A DNA stretch of 64,000 nt from an uncultured Bacteroidota bacterium (GCA_903839875.1 CAIMDZ010000102.1:1-64000), one strand, 5' to 3'; counted from the first letter of the stretch, positions 35,678-45,180 are shown. Numbers and translations are program-made. The notes: a model not told the origin generated them from the letters alone.

Positions 35678-37498
35678 ATGAGCGATAATTACATAGTTTC
35701 AGCACGTAAATACCGCCCCCAGACGTTTGATACGGTGGTGGGTCAGGAGCATATTACCACTACACTGAAGAATGCCATAAAGAACCAGCACCTGGCGCAT
35801 GCCTATCTTTTTTGCGGACCAAGGGGTGTGGGTAAAACCACCTGTGCACGTATTCTGGCAAAGACCATCAACTGCGAAAACCCCTCCGCTGATATGGAGG
35901 CATGTGGGGTGTGTAATACATGCCTGAGCTTTAATAACAATTCGTCCTTTAATGTTTTTGAACTGGATGCGGCAAGCAATAACTCGGTGGATGATATCCG
36001 GGAACTGACCAACCAGGTACGGTTTGCTCCGCAGCAGGGCAAATACAAGGTCTATATAATTGATGAGGTGCACATGCTGAGCGCTTCGGCATTTAATGCC
36101 TTCCTGAAAACCCTGGAAGAACCCCCACCCTACGCTATCTTCATCCTCGCTACTACCGAAAAGCATAAGATACTCCCTACCATCCTCAGCCGCTGCCAGA
36201 TATTTGACTTCAGGCGCATTACTACGCACGATATTACTGCCCATCTGCAAAGTATAGCTGTTAAGGAAAAAATGGTAGCACAGGAAGCCGCCCTGCATAT
36301 CATAGCACAGAAGAGTGAAGGGTGTATGCGCGACGCCCTTTCTATGCTCGACCGTATTGCCAGCTTTACCAATGGTTTGCTCACCTACAGCAATACCATG
36401 GAGCACCTGAACCTGCTGGATGCCGATTTTTACTTCCGCCTCACAGACAGTATGCTCAGCCAGGATGTGGCAGGTTCTTTATTACAACTGGATGAAGCAT
36501 TGGAAAAAGGTTTTGAAGGCGATGTGATCATTAATGGACTTGCAGAATATTTCCGCAACCTGCTTCTTTGCAAAGACCATCGAATGGTAAAGCTGCTTGA
36601 TGTGCCAAATGACCTCCGGCCTCTGTATCATGAAAAAGCCAACCAGGCGCCCCCTTCATTCATTATTTCGGCATTAAATGTAATTAACGATAGTGAACTT
36701 AATTACAAAACAGCTACCAATAAACGGCTGCATATAGAAATGTGCCTGATTCGGTTATGCTATCTTTTGCAGGCTGTTTCAGGTGCTCAGGTATCTGTTG
36801 GAGGCACGCAGGTACCGGATCATAGCGATGTAAAAAAAAACAGCAATAGTATAAATAATGCTTCTGCTCAGGTACCAAAAGATGAATTAATAACTTTAAA
36901 TAAAGCGACAAAATCAACTGACTATCAACAAAGTAATATAAACGAACAAAAAAATCAGGTAGCGCCTGCCAAACCGGAAGTTACTCCACAACCCGTACCT
37001 GTAACCACCTCAATTAATACTCCGATACCAGCTAACAACCGCCGTTTATCCAAAAATATATTGGATGACATAGACAAAAAAGTAATTGATGCTACTGCCA
37101 ACAAAGACCGGCAGCAGCAAGCGCTCACGGTTGAATTAGCGGATGGGCTATTCGAAAAATATAAGCAACAATTACAGGCAGCCGGCAAAAATGTTATCTA
37201 TTCCCAGTTCAGTATGATGCGGATAGAAGTTTTGCCACCCGACGAAATAAGGTTAATATCCCCAAGTGATCTTACTGATACCTACGCCAAAGAACAAAGA
37301 ACGCTGCTACTGGATTTTTACAGGGAAGAAACCAAAATTATGGTACGTATCACAACAGAGGTAAAGGAAGATGAATCTGTTATTGCTTCCCAGAATACAG
37401 TGGTGCTGAGCAAAAGCGAAATGTTTGATGTTATGGCGCAGAAAAACCCTAGTTTGGGGAGATTGAAGGATGCGTTGAATTTGAGTATAGAGTACTGA
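35678..37498 (+). CDS. dnaX: DNA polymerase III subunit gamma/tau
   Basis: A 606-residue clamp-loader ATPase of the replisome. The Walker A motif is GPRGVGKT (47-54). A four-Cys zinc site is formed by Cys66, 76, 79 and 82 (CGVCNTC). Walker B is in IIDEVHML, and the SRC arginine finger is in ILSRCQIFDFRR. Domain III follows to about residue 370. A polar linker (about 375-470) leads to a tau-like C-terminal domain (about 470-606), including LFEKYKQQLQAAGKN. The ATG at 35678 begins the standard MSDNYIVSARKYRP. The gene is transcribed alone behind a repeat-rich leader. Confidence 0.95.
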   Translation: MSDNYIVSARKYRPQTFDTVVGQEHITTTLKNAIKNQHLAHAYLFCGPRGVGKTTCARILAKTINCENPSADMEACGVCNTCLSFNNNSSFNVFELDAASNNSVDDIRELTNQVRFAPQQGKYKVYIIDEVHMLSASAFNAFLKTLEEPPPYAIFILATTEKHKILPTILSRCQIFDFRRITTHDITAHLQSIAVKEKMVAQEAALHIIAQKSEGCMRDALSMLDRIASFTNGLLTYSNTMEHLNLLDADFYFRLTDSMLSQDVAGSLLQLDEALEKGFEGDVIINGLAEYFRNLLLCKDHRMVKLLDVPNDLRPLYHEKANQAPPSFIISALNVINDSELNYKTATNKRLHIEMCLIRLCYLLQAVSGAQVSVGGTQVPDHSDVKKNSNSINNASAQVPKDELITLNKATKSTDYQQSNINEQKNQVAPAKPEVTPQPVPVTTSINTPIPANNRRLSKNILDDIDKKVIDATANKDRQQQALTVELADGLFEKYKQQLQAAGKNVIYSQFSMMRIEVLPPDEIRLISPSDLTDTYAKEQRTLLLDFYREETKIMVRITTEVKEDESVIASQNTVVLSKSEMFDVMAQKNPSLGRLKDALNLSIEY

Positions 37499-37549
37499 GT
37501 CTGGAGTTGCGTTACGTTCCATCCAGCCTTTTCATAGACACTTTTTGGA

Positions 37550-37933
37550 ATGAAAGACGATAATGAACTTTTGAATCAACGACACTTGTTCGATGTTTTT
37601 GTTGCTGGTTTTCAACTTTTTTGCATGCCATACCCCGTGCAAGAATCTTATTTTGAAGCTTTCATCTATACTCCGGAAGGCGTTATTTCGGCGATTTACG
37701 ATGCACTTGTTTACGTCCCTCAACTGTTGCATAATGGTCTTTTACCAAATGAAATTGAAGATCCATTGTTTAGCTTTGAAAGAAATCTTGATCTCTTCGT
37801 TGACAAGCATGGAGTAGACTTTGATACCATCCATCTTGATGGTCATGAATGGAAATTGCTTAAAGTGAACGCGGCGGAGATTCTTATAAAAATTGGGCAA
37901 AAAGTACAGCGGCCCGATCAGAGGTTGATATAG
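37550..37933 (+). CDS. Hypothetical protein
   Basis: A 127-residue soluble protein, rich in hydrophobic and aromatic residues near its start (FVAGFQLFCMPYP) with an acidic middle (NEIEDPLFSFERNLDL). There is no signal peptide, membrane segment or motif I recognise. It follows dnaX by 51 bases on the same strand and could be co-transcribed, but nothing links it functionally. The codon use and steady amino acid mix suggest a real gene rather than a shadow. Confidence 0.55.
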   Translation: MKDDNELLNQRHLFDVFVAGFQLFCMPYPVQESYFEAFIYTPEGVISAIYDALVYVPQLLHNGLLPNEIEDPLFSFERNLDLFVDKHGVDFDTIHLDGHEWKLLKVNAAEILIKIGQKVQRPDQRLI

Positions 37934-38099
37934 AGTTTTTTATTCCCAAATTACCTTTATCCAGAATAGGAAGAAAATTCTCTGACTATACGGAATTGTT
38001 TTGAAGCTCTTTTCCAAAAAAAAACAAATCTCCATTCCTGCCTGTCAAACAATCAACTGAATTAGTTACTTTTGACTTTTAAAATTTATAGCAAAATAT

Positions 38100-39425
38100 A
38101 TGGCTGAAGCGATCAGAATGCCGCTGTTGAGTGATACAATGAAGGAAGGTGTAATAGCGGAATGGCACAAAAAAGTAGGTGATACCGTAAAGTCTGATGA
38201 TATTATTGCCGAGGTGGAAACAGATAAAGCCACTATGGAGGTTATGCCCTATGTAGATGGCACACTGTTATACATTGGTGTGGAGAAAGGAAAGGGCGTA
38301 CCTGTAAATGGTATCATGGCCATAGTAGGTAAGCCCGGCGAGGATTTTCAGTCCATACTGGAGAAAGAGAAAGGAGGCCTCACCCCGGCCCTCTCCAAAG
38401 GAGAGGGAGGTGTTACACCCCCTGCGCAAGTAAAGAAAGAACCAGCTAAAGAAGCCCCAAAGGAAGAGCCTAAACAAGAGCAGCCCATAGCCGGGGCCCC
38501 GCAAGAAAAACAACCTGAGCCTGCCCCACAGCCTGAACAAAACACTTCAGGAGATGACCGTATTAAGGCATCTCCGCTTGCAAAAAAAATGGCACAGGAA
38601 AAAGGAGTGGATATACAAGATATAAAAGGAAGTGGCGACAGTGGTCGTATCATTAAACGTGATGTGGATAGTTATACGCCTTCAGCGGCGCCACAAGCTT
38701 CAAAAGCAGTAATGCCTGTAATACCTGCACTACAGGTAGGAACAGAGGGTCATACAGATATCCCGCTGAATCAGATGCGCAGAATTATAGCACAGAAACT
38801 GGCTGAAAGCAAGTTCAGCGCACCACATTTCTACCTCCGCATGACCGTCACTATGGACACAGCTATTGAAGCGCGTAAAGCCATAAATGAAATTGCTCCG
38901 GTAAAAGTTTCATTCAATGACCTGGTGATAAAAGCCTGCGCTATGGCGCTGCGCCTGCACCCTGCTGTGAACAGTTCATGGATGGGTGATTTTATCAGGC
39001 AGAACCATCATATTCATATTGGTACCGCCGTAGCGGTAGAAGACGGACTTATAGTACCGGTAATAAAATTTGCCGACCAGAAGTCATTATCCCAGATAGC
39101 CCAGGAAGCAGGAACATTGATAGACAAAGCACGCACTAAAAAAATTCAGCCTCCGGATTTTACCGGCAATACATTTACCATCTCTAACCTTGGCATGATG
39201 GATATTGACGAATTTACGGCCATCATCAATCCCCCCGATAGCTGTATACTCGCAGTAGGTAAAATAACACCAACACCCGTTGTTGAGAACGGCCAGGTAG
39301 TCATTCGGCAGTTGATGAAACTGACACTCAGTTGTGACCACCGCTCAGTTGACGGCTCAGTTGGAGCTAAATTCCTGCAAACGCTAAAGGCATACCTCGA
39401 AAATCCGGTAACTATGCTGGCATAA
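38100..39425 (+). CDS. pdhC: Pyruvate dehydrogenase E2, dihydrolipoamide acetyltransferase
   Basis: A 441-residue E2 core subunit that passes the acetyl group from pyruvate dehydrogenase to CoA. One lipoyl domain (about 3-80) has the lipoylated Lys in EVETDKATMEV. A Pro/Glu/Gln-rich linker follows (about 90-155), then the E3/E1-binding domain (about 157-195, KASPLAKKMAQEKG). The catalytic domain (about 215-441) has SCDHRSVDGSVGAKFL with the HxxxDG active site. The MAEAIRMPLLSDTMKEG start and single lipoyl domain fit Bacteroidota pyruvate E2. A branched-chain E2 is less likely. A palindromic repeat has been inserted in frame into the linker. E1 and E3 genes are not adjacent. Lipoyl synthase is encoded at 57 kb. 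Confidence 0.9.
   Translation: MAEAIRMPLLSDTMKEGVIAEWHKKVGDTVKSDDIIAEVETDKATMEVMPYVDGTLLYIGVEKGKGVPVNGIMAIVGKPGEDFQSILEKEKGGLTPALSKGEGGVTPPAQVKKEPAKEAPKEEPKQEQPIAGAPQEKQPEPAPQPEQNTSGDDRIKASPLAKKMAQEKGVDIQDIKGSGDSGRIIKRDVDSYTPSAAPQASKAVMPVIPALQVGTEGHTDIPLNQMRRIIAQKLAESKFSAPHFYLRMTVTMDTAIEARKAINEIAPVKVSFNDLVIKACAMALRLHPAVNSSWMGDFIRQNHHIHIGTAVAVEDGLIVPVIKFADQKSLSQIAQEAGTLIDKARTKKIQPPDFTGNTFTISNLGMMDIDEFTAIINPPDSCILAVGKITPTPVVENGQVVIRQLMKLTLSCDHRSVDGSVGAKFLQTLKAYLENPVTMLA
38380..38415. repeat. Palindromic repeat inserted in E2 linker
   Basis: CCCTCTCC-AAA-GGAGAGGG (38389-38407) within a longer CTCACCCCGGCC...GGAGGTG string. It reads in frame as GGLTPALSKGEGGVTPP in the flexible linker of the E2 protein. 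Such strings usually sit between genes, so this is an intragenic insertion tolerated by the disordered linker. Confidence 0.65.
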
Positions 39426-39493
39426 ACAGCTATCCATACATAACAAGGCCTGTTAGTTGAATTTTTATTCCACAATTGGGCAAGTATCAGAAT

Positions 39494-39883
39494 TCAGGTT
39501 TTGCTTATTGCTGCATGCTCAGGCTTCTCTGGTACTATTTTTACAAAGAAGTAAATAACATAAGTAATAGCGCCGATAAAAATAAACAGCAGTATCCACA
39601 TTATTTTTAAACCCTCCGATTTTCGTTCATTTTTTACAACATGAATTATGTAGTAGATCATTAACGAAAGATGAGTTATTAAAGAACCGGCTACCAGTGT
39701 CCATAACTGCCATGAAAAAACCTTGGAAAAATAGACAGGTAAAAATTCCCGTGGATCATCTATACTGCTTATGGTGCCTACCAGTTCAAAAACTATAGAG
39801 ATATAATAAAACAAACACAGGATTCCAAACACAAAGGGCAGGAATGTACATATGCCCAGAAAGAACTTTGAACCTTTTGACAT
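39494..39883 (-). CDS. Small integral membrane protein, unknown
   Basis: About 129 residues from the internal ATG (MSKGSKFFLG). The tracked ORF begins nine codons earlier, but this ATG starts a neat positive-then-hydrophobic segment. Three membrane helices are predicted (about 5-30, 62-85 and 97-120), with short charged loops (KNERKSEGLK) between the second and third. I recognise no family. It is convergent with the E2 gene and divergent from the outer membrane protein gene to its right, so it is probably transcribed alone. Confidence 0.65.
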   Translation of the reverse strand: MSKGSKFFLGICTFLPFVFGILCLFYYISIVFELVGTISSIDDPREFLPVYFSKVFSWQLWTLVAGSLITHLSLMIYYIIHVVKNERKSEGLKIMWILLFIFIGAITYVIYFFVKIVPEKPEHAAISKT

Positions 39884-39988
39884 TGCATATATTTTTATTA
39901 AAAGTAACAAAAAAAATTGAACCAGGTAATAGAATATTTACAATTTAATGTACCTATTTTTACACCATACACCAACAAGATCACTTGT

Positions 39989-40774
39989 ATGAAGCTATTA
40001 CTTTTCCTGTTTTCATTTTGCTTTTGTCATCTTGAACTTTTCGCCCAGGAAAATTATGAGATCCAGATATATGGCGCTCAAACGGTTGAAAAGGGTTCCA
40101 CTATGCTGGAGTTGCATAGCAATTTCACCTTTGGCGGCAGGACTTTTATGCAGGACGGTGTTTACCCGACACATAATTTGCTCCATGAAACAATCGAAAT
40201 TACTCATGGTTTTAATGAATGGTTCGAGACTGGTTTTTATTTGTTCAATGCCATAGGTTCTGATAACCGGACTAACATTGTGGGCAGCCACATCAGGCCA
40301 AGGGTAATGGTGCCTGAAAAATGGAAATGGCCGGTAGGCATAGGTCTTTCGGCGGAATTAGGATACCAGAAACTCCAATACAGCACCGACGACTGGACGC
40401 TGGAAATAAGACCAGTTATTGATAAAACCTGGAAGAAACTGTATGTAGCTTTTAATCCTGCATTCGGCAAATCGCTCCATGGTTTGAATGAAAAAAATGG
40501 ATTCGATTTTTCTCCTAACCTTAAAGCAAGCTACCAGGTTACCCAAAAAGCAGCCTTTGGCTTTGAATATTTCGGCTCGGTAGGCGATATTTCCATGTTC
40601 GACCCATACCAGTACAAACAGCAGCAACACCAGTTATTCTTTGTCATTGACCTTGATCTTTCAAAAGACTGGGAATTTAATGCTGGGTATGGCCTTGGTT
40701 TCACCGAAACAAGCGATAATGATATTTTCAAAGTAATAATTGGGTATAGATTACATAAAAAGGGCAAAAAATAA
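39989..40774 (+). CDS. Outer membrane beta-barrel-like protein
   Basis: About 261 residues from the ATG at MKLLLFLFSFCFC. The tracked start 24 codons upstream would bury the signal peptide. The signal peptide ends at LFAQ. The rest alternates amphipathic strands (GSTMLELHSNFTFGG, WFETGFYLFNAIG, VGIGLSAELGYQKL) and ends in a strand after FKVIIGYRL, which fits a transporter-type or OprD-like small barrel. No export or chemical specificity can be read. It is convergent with the osmC gene and the two share a terminator hairpin. Confidence 0.7.
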   Translation: MKLLLFLFSFCFCHLELFAQENYEIQIYGAQTVEKGSTMLELHSNFTFGGRTFMQDGVYPTHNLLHETIEITHGFNEWFETGFYLFNAIGSDNRTNIVGSHIRPRVMVPEKWKWPVGIGLSAELGYQKLQYSTDDWTLEIRPVIDKTWKKLYVAFNPAFGKSLHGLNEKNGFDFSPNLKASYQVTQKAAFGFEYFGSVGDISMFDPYQYKQQQHQLFFVIDLDLSKDWEFNAGYGLGFTETSDNDIFKVIIGYRLHKKGKK

Positions 40775-40800
40775 GGGAGCCATTGCAATAGCCCCCTTCT
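40766..40800 (-). terminator. Terminator between convergent genes
   Basis: AAGGGAGC and GCCCCCTT (seven of eight pairs, 10-base loop). On the minus strand it is followed by ATTTTTTG, so it serves osmC. On the plus strand it directly follows the barrel gene's stop. Confidence 0.7.
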
Positions 40801-40817
40801 ATATCAACAGTTATATC

Positions 40818-41231
40818 TTATGCTAATGTTGCCGAGAGCAAAGTTTTCTCACAGTTAAGCGCTTTACCTACCAGGCAGCCGGCATGGGCTTCCTCAGCCA
40901 GTGTCTTAAATTGTTCTGCGGTAATACCGGGAACTTTGCCGGTTACGGTCAGTTCGCTTTTGGTGATTACGCCGTTATCCAAAGTAATGTCGCACCTTGT
41001 TTCCAGGTGCTCGGGAGTAAAGTTTGCACCGCCAAGGATGAACGACAACTTCATAGTATAGCAACCTGCATGTGCAGCAGCTATCAGTTCTTCCGGGTTG
41101 GTACCTATGCCGTCTTCAAATCGGCTTTTCCAGGAATATTGGGTGTGTGTTAGTATAGTGCTTTGCGTGGTCAGGTTACCACTACCTTCTTTACCGGAGC
41201 CGTTCCAAACGGCAGTTGCATTACGTTTCAT
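40818..41231 (-). CDS. OsmC family peroxiredoxin
   Basis: About 137 residues from the ATG of MKRNATAVWNGSGKEGSG, the usual OsmC start; the tracked ORF runs 17 codons further upstream. OsmC enzymes reduce organic hydroperoxides with a pair of cysteines. Here these are in AAHAGCYTMKL and the later EEAHAGCLVGKAL block. The sequence NPEELIAAAHAGCY is diagnostic of the OsmC rather than the Ohr branch. It is cytoplasmic and expected to be stress-induced. It is monocistronic. Because the genome encodes BshA, bacillithiol or lipoamide may feed electrons, but that is inference. Confidence 0.9.
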   Translation of the reverse strand: MKRNATAVWNGSGKEGSGNLTTQSTILTHTQYSWKSRFEDGIGTNPEELIAAAHAGCYTMKLSFILGGANFTPEHLETRCDITLDNGVITKSELTVTGKVPGITAEQFKTLAEEAHAGCLVGKALNCEKTLLSATLA

Positions 41232-41401
41232 GAAAAATGTTTTTAAATAATGAGGTGCAAAGATAGTCTCAACCGTATTCAATGCAAATGATTTTAATTA
41301 TGACCTTATCAGAAATAGGTATTGAAAAAAGATCATTCTTCAACCTAATCTCAAATTCCAAATAACATATTCCCAATTCCGTCTTAACTTAGCGCCTCTT
41401 T

Positions 41402-42883
41402 ATGCAAAAAATACTAGTAGCCAATCGTGGTGAAATAGCGATGCGGGTGATGCGCACCGCCAGGGAAATGGGTATAAAAACAGTTGCTGTTTATTCCGAG
41501 GCCGACAGGAACATGCCCTTTGTACGCTATGCCGATGAAGCTGTATGTATCGGCCCTGCCCTATCCTCTCAATCTTATCTGCGGGGTGAAAAGATCATTG
41601 AAGCAGCGAAGAAAACAGGTGCAGAAGGTATTCATCCCGGCTATGGCTTCCTAAGTGAGAATGCTGCGTTTTCCAAAGCTGTTGCAGATGCAGGGTTAAT
41701 TTTCATAGGCCCATCCGCTCATTCTATCGAAACAATGGGTAGTAAAATAGGGGCAAAGCAGGCGGCAAAAAAATTCAACGTCCCCATGGTTCCGGGCACT
41801 GAAGAACCGATAACCGATATAAACGAAGCACGTAAAATAGCAGCAGGCATCGGCTACCCTATTCTTGTAAAAGCCTCTGCCGGCGGCGGTGGCAAGGGTA
41901 TGCGTGTTGTGAACAATGAAGGAGAATTTGAAGAACAGATACGCACTGCAAAAAGCGAAGCCCTGAATGCCTTCGGCGACGATGCAGTATTCATTGAAAA
42001 GTATGTAGGCGCACCCAAGCATATTGAGATACAATTAATGGGCGATCAGCACGGCAACTATGTGTACCTCTTCGAAAGGGAATGCAGCATTCAGCGCCGC
42101 CACCAGAAACTGATAGAAGAAGCTCCGTCAAGCTGCCTGACTCCTGAAATCAGGAAGCAGATGGGTGAATGTGCTATTGCCGTAGCCCGCTCATGCAATT
42201 ATTATGGAGCAGGTACGGTAGAGTTCCTGGTGGATGAAAACCTGAATTTTTACTTCCTCGAAATGAATACCCGCCTGCAGGTGGAACATTGTGTAACTGA
42301 AATGATCACAGGTATAGACCTGGTGAAAGAACAGATAAACGTAGCCCGTGGCAATAAACTATCCTTTACCCAGGACGACCTGAAAATAACCGGCCATGCC
42401 ATAGAGTTACGCGTTTGCGCCGAAGACCCGTTTAATAACTTCCTCCCTGATACCGGTAAACTGGAAATGTACCAGCCTCCCAAAGGACCGGGTGTACGTG
42501 TAGATGATGGTTATGAAGAAGGAATGGACATTCCCATATTCTACGACCCTATGATCGCCAAGCTGGTTGCTTATGCTGCCACCCGTGATGAAGCCATTGA
42601 CCGCCTGTGCCGGGCTATTGATGAGTATTACATTAAAGGTATTCAGACCACACTTGAGTTTGGTAAATGGGCGGTACAAACAGAACCTTTCCGCTCGGGT
42701 AATTTTGATACTAAATTCATTGATAAATACTACAAACCCGAGTACCTGTATGTTGATAATATGGAAGCCGAACAGGTTGCGGCACTACTGGCAACACAAA
42801 TATGGGACAACGGCAGGAAGCAGGAACTTTCCAACGGAGTTGCTACTCATCATATCAGTAAATGGAAGATGAGTAAAAGATAA
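41402..42883 (+). CDS. accC: Biotin carboxylase (acyl-CoA carboxylase subunit)
   Basis: A 493-residue ATP-grasp enzyme that carboxylates biotin on a carrier protein. Visible marks are the N-terminal KILVANRGEIAMRVMRTARE, HPGYGFLSENA, the ATP-binding KASAGGGGKGMRVV, ERECSIQRRHQKLIEEAPS, and the catalytic EMNTRLQVEHCVTEMITG. At about 493 residues it is longer than classical AccC (about 450), with a tail ending WKMSKR. That is common for Bacteroidota acetyl/propionyl-CoA carboxylase alpha subunits. No biotin-carrier domain is fused and no accB or carboxyltransferase gene is adjacent, so acetyl- versus propionyl-CoA use is open. Confidence 0.92.
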   Translation: MQKILVANRGEIAMRVMRTAREMGIKTVAVYSEADRNMPFVRYADEAVCIGPALSSQSYLRGEKIIEAAKKTGAEGIHPGYGFLSENAAFSKAVADAGLIFIGPSAHSIETMGSKIGAKQAAKKFNVPMVPGTEEPITDINEARKIAAGIGYPILVKASAGGGGKGMRVVNNEGEFEEQIRTAKSEALNAFGDDAVFIEKYVGAPKHIEIQLMGDQHGNYVYLFERECSIQRRHQKLIEEAPSSCLTPEIRKQMGECAIAVARSCNYYGAGTVEFLVDENLNFYFLEMNTRLQVEHCVTEMITGIDLVKEQINVARGNKLSFTQDDLKITGHAIELRVCAEDPFNNFLPDTGKLEMYQPPKGPGVRVDDGYEEGMDIPIFYDPMIAKLVAYAATRDEAIDRLCRAIDEYYIKGIQTTLEFGKWAVQTEPFRSGNFDTKFIDKYYKPEYLYVDNMEAEQVAALLATQIWDNGRKQELSNGVATHHISKWKMSKR

Positions 42884-42931
42884 TATTGGCGCAGTATTTC
42901 CGTTTTAATGTAAAGGCTTAATTTTCAGGTT

Positions 42932-43963
42932 ATGAAGGGCTGGCAGTTACTTTTATTATTTATGTTTCTGATTGCATGCAAGGCGCATGATGATGGAACA
43001 ACAAATAGTAAAGGGACCATCCGTCGATTGACCATGGCTGATCTGAAGTTTCCTCTTTTTATTCAGATTAATAGTGAATTCGACTATCAGCAAGATGTAT
43101 TTCCAAAACAATACAATGAACCATTTCTAAAAAACCATGTTGTAAAAAGCATTTATATCAAACAGCCGCGGGCTATAGAAGATTATGATGATTACACTAT
43201 AAAGGAATATAGAAAAATAGCAAAATACAATAATATAACGTTCCACGACTGGGTTATCAACTTCGACAAATTGACGGATACAGACTACTATGACCACAAC
43301 GGGAATATAATCATGTATAAGCAAACTGGATGGATGCCTGTTTATTGGCATTATAAATATGACACGTTAGATTTTGTAACCTGCAAGAGCGGTGGCAGTT
43401 GCGTATATTACGAATATCTGCACCGATATTTCTTTGATGATAAAACAGAAAAGTTGTATGAGGTCATCTATCAACGGCGGGCTTATCCAAGAATAGGTGA
43501 CGGCGAGTATTTTGGACCGCCTTTAAAAGATTATGTCTATGCTTTTCATTGCTACTTTTTTGATACCCTGGGATACGTTTCGGCAGTAGCAGTGATTAAT
43601 AACGACCTCACCTGGCTCGATAAATTCGAATTTGAATATGATAAATCTCATAAGGTAACTGGTTATAAGAAAATGTTACTGCTAAAAAAAGGCTCCAAAA
43701 TTGAGGAGGAAGTTTCAAAAACGATGTGGGATTGCAGGCCATCCGATCAGGACTCAGCAAAGTATTTTTATCATGGCAGTCTGATTGATTCAATAGTTGT
43801 GTTCAAGACCTTTATCAAAAATCCCGCTATAAATTTTGCTGAAAAGACCGAATTCAACAGTTCAGGATTGCCTGTAAGAAGTTGTATGCAAAACCCTGAG
43901 AACACAATCAGAAAACACAATTATTTGAATGTTGAATATGCTTACATTTTTGGGCTACACTAA
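42932..43963 (+). CDS. Putative lipoprotein, unknown
   Basis: A 343-residue protein with a lipoprotein signal peptide: MKGWQLLLLFMF, then the lipobox LIAC with the acylated Cys at about residue 16. The mature part is rich in Tyr, Asp and Lys, with repeated short phrases (for example YYDHNGNIIMYKQ and FEFEYDKSHKVTGYK) that suggest beta-hairpin repeats as in some RHS-like or MORN-like wall proteins. I cannot assign a family. It follows accC by 48 bases, but the accC operon probably ends there. Confidence 0.7.
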   Translation: MKGWQLLLLFMFLIACKAHDDGTTNSKGTIRRLTMADLKFPLFIQINSEFDYQQDVFPKQYNEPFLKNHVVKSIYIKQPRAIEDYDDYTIKEYRKIAKYNNITFHDWVINFDKLTDTDYYDHNGNIIMYKQTGWMPVYWHYKYDTLDFVTCKSGGSCVYYEYLHRYFFDDKTEKLYEVIYQRRAYPRIGDGEYFGPPLKDYVYAFHCYFFDTLGYVSAVAVINNDLTWLDKFEFEYDKSHKVTGYKKMLLLKKGSKIEEEVSKTMWDCRPSDQDSAKYFYHGSLIDSIVVFKTFIKNPAINFAEKTEFNSSGLPVRSCMQNPENTIRKHNYLNVEYAYIFGLH

Positions 43964-44045
43964 AATAACGAATTTAATAACCATAATTTTTCCCTTTCAA
44001 AAAATATTCCGTAAATTGTAACACACTTTTTAAATTCAAACAGCC

Positions 44046-44390
44046 ATGGCAAACGAAAATGATAATATAAATCCGGAAAGCATTCAACATCCGGATCACC
44101 CCGAACACCATACCTGGTTGCAGAGCCTTGCAGAAAAGATACACAACCTGGATACTGAATTCCCTTTATCAGGTGGTGAAACGGAAGAAGATTTCGCCCG
44201 CGTTGATGCGCATGAGGAGGAGGAAACTAAAGATATTACTGCTAAGGATGCGACTACAGAGGAAAAAAAGCCTGCTGAAGAACATAAAGAGGGAGAACAC
44301 AAGGAGCATCATAACATCTTCGAAAACCTGATCCATAAAATCCAAAACATAGATTCAGATTTCCCGTTGTCGGGTGGAGAAGAAGAATAA
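44046..44390 (+). CDS. Small acidic protein with duplicated FPLSGGE motif
   Basis: A 114-residue, very acidic, soluble protein. It carries two copies of one motif: KIHNLDTEFPLSGGETEE (about 31-48) and KIQNIDSDFPLSGGEEE at the C terminus. Each copy is preceded by a His/Glu-rich helix (HPEHHTWLQSLAEK and HKEHHNIFENLIHK). A Glu/Lys/Ala-rich spacer joins them. The internal duplication shows a real coding sequence. The function is unknown to me; the His and Glu content could bind metal. It is transcribed alone. Confidence 0.7.
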   Translation: MANENDNINPESIQHPDHPEHHTWLQSLAEKIHNLDTEFPLSGGETEEDFARVDAHEEEETKDITAKDATTEEKKPAEEHKEGEHKEHHNIFENLIHKIQNIDSDFPLSGGEEE

Positions 44391-44541
44391 ACACTGAATA
44401 ATAAATTAATCCTATCAACTTTAAGAATGTGATATGTCATAACACCTTTGCACCCTTAAAAACAATGCATTGGAAATAGATCGTTTGCTCCTATGCCTGA
44501 TATCATTATCTTGCCGTGTTTTGACGTTTAATTTGTTTTAC

Positions 44542-45030
44542 TCACAACCACTTCTCATAAAGTAACCTGGTCACAGAATATTCCTGTTTTTCCAGGAACA
44601 TCCGCATACGGGTGTTATTGACCAATGTGTGCCTGCAAATACGCCGTACTCCTTTCTCAACATATATTTTTTCAATTTCCTTATTCAGTTTGGTATATAT
44701 ACCATGTCCTCTTGCTTCTTTCGCAATATAACCGTCTGAAATGTAAAGTTCTTTACCCTTGTATATTTCTATCCTGCTGTCATCCTGGTCTTCCACATAC
44801 CCAAAAATGAAACCTGTCGGAGCCCCGTTTAAGTAGGCAACAAGGCAGGTGCCATCATGTTCTTCCTGCATATGTATCACGTGGCGCATATAGCTATCTT
44901 CTATGTCCGACCATGATGCGGTTTTGTCAAATAGGCTGTGCTCATGCAGATGTAATTCGTGCATCATTGCAGAAATTTCCTTGTAATGATCTGCAATTTT
45001 TACCGGTTTGATCTCTATTTTCGCTTCCAT
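44542..45030 (-). CDS. GNAT family N-acetyltransferase
   Basis: About 162 residues from the ATG of MEAKIEIKPVKIADHYKE; the tracked start is a TTG three codons upstream. The acetyl-CoA-binding region is in LYISDGYIAKEARGHGIYTKLNKEIEK (the RGHGI loop, about 105-120). The order of strands and the C-terminal VNNTRMRMFLEKQEYSVTR, with the usual N-x-x-M-x-x-F block, fit GNAT. The acceptor substrate cannot be read from the sequence. It is a stand-alone gene, divergent from the Fe-S protein gene to its right. Confidence 0.85.
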   Translation of the reverse strand: MEAKIEIKPVKIADHYKEISAMMHELHLHEHSLFDKTASWSDIEDSYMRHVIHMQEEHDGTCLVAYLNGAPTGFIFGYVEDQDDSRIEIYKGKELYISDGYIAKEARGHGIYTKLNKEIEKIYVEKGVRRICRHTLVNNTRMRMFLEKQEYSVTRLLYEKWL

Positions 45031-45180
45031 ATATATCAAATGTAAGAAGTAAAAAGAAGGTAAGGAATGATTTTACAGTAAATAATATCAATAAAAATAC
45101 ATGGATCAGTTTACAGTAATTTACATTATTTATTCAGTCTGTGCATTTTAGTATCTTAGCAGCCTGTATTACATTCCTAA

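Noticed and set aside
35699-36406. 235-codon minus-strand ORF opposite dnaX
   Set aside because: It is a shadow of the dnaX frame with no domain features.
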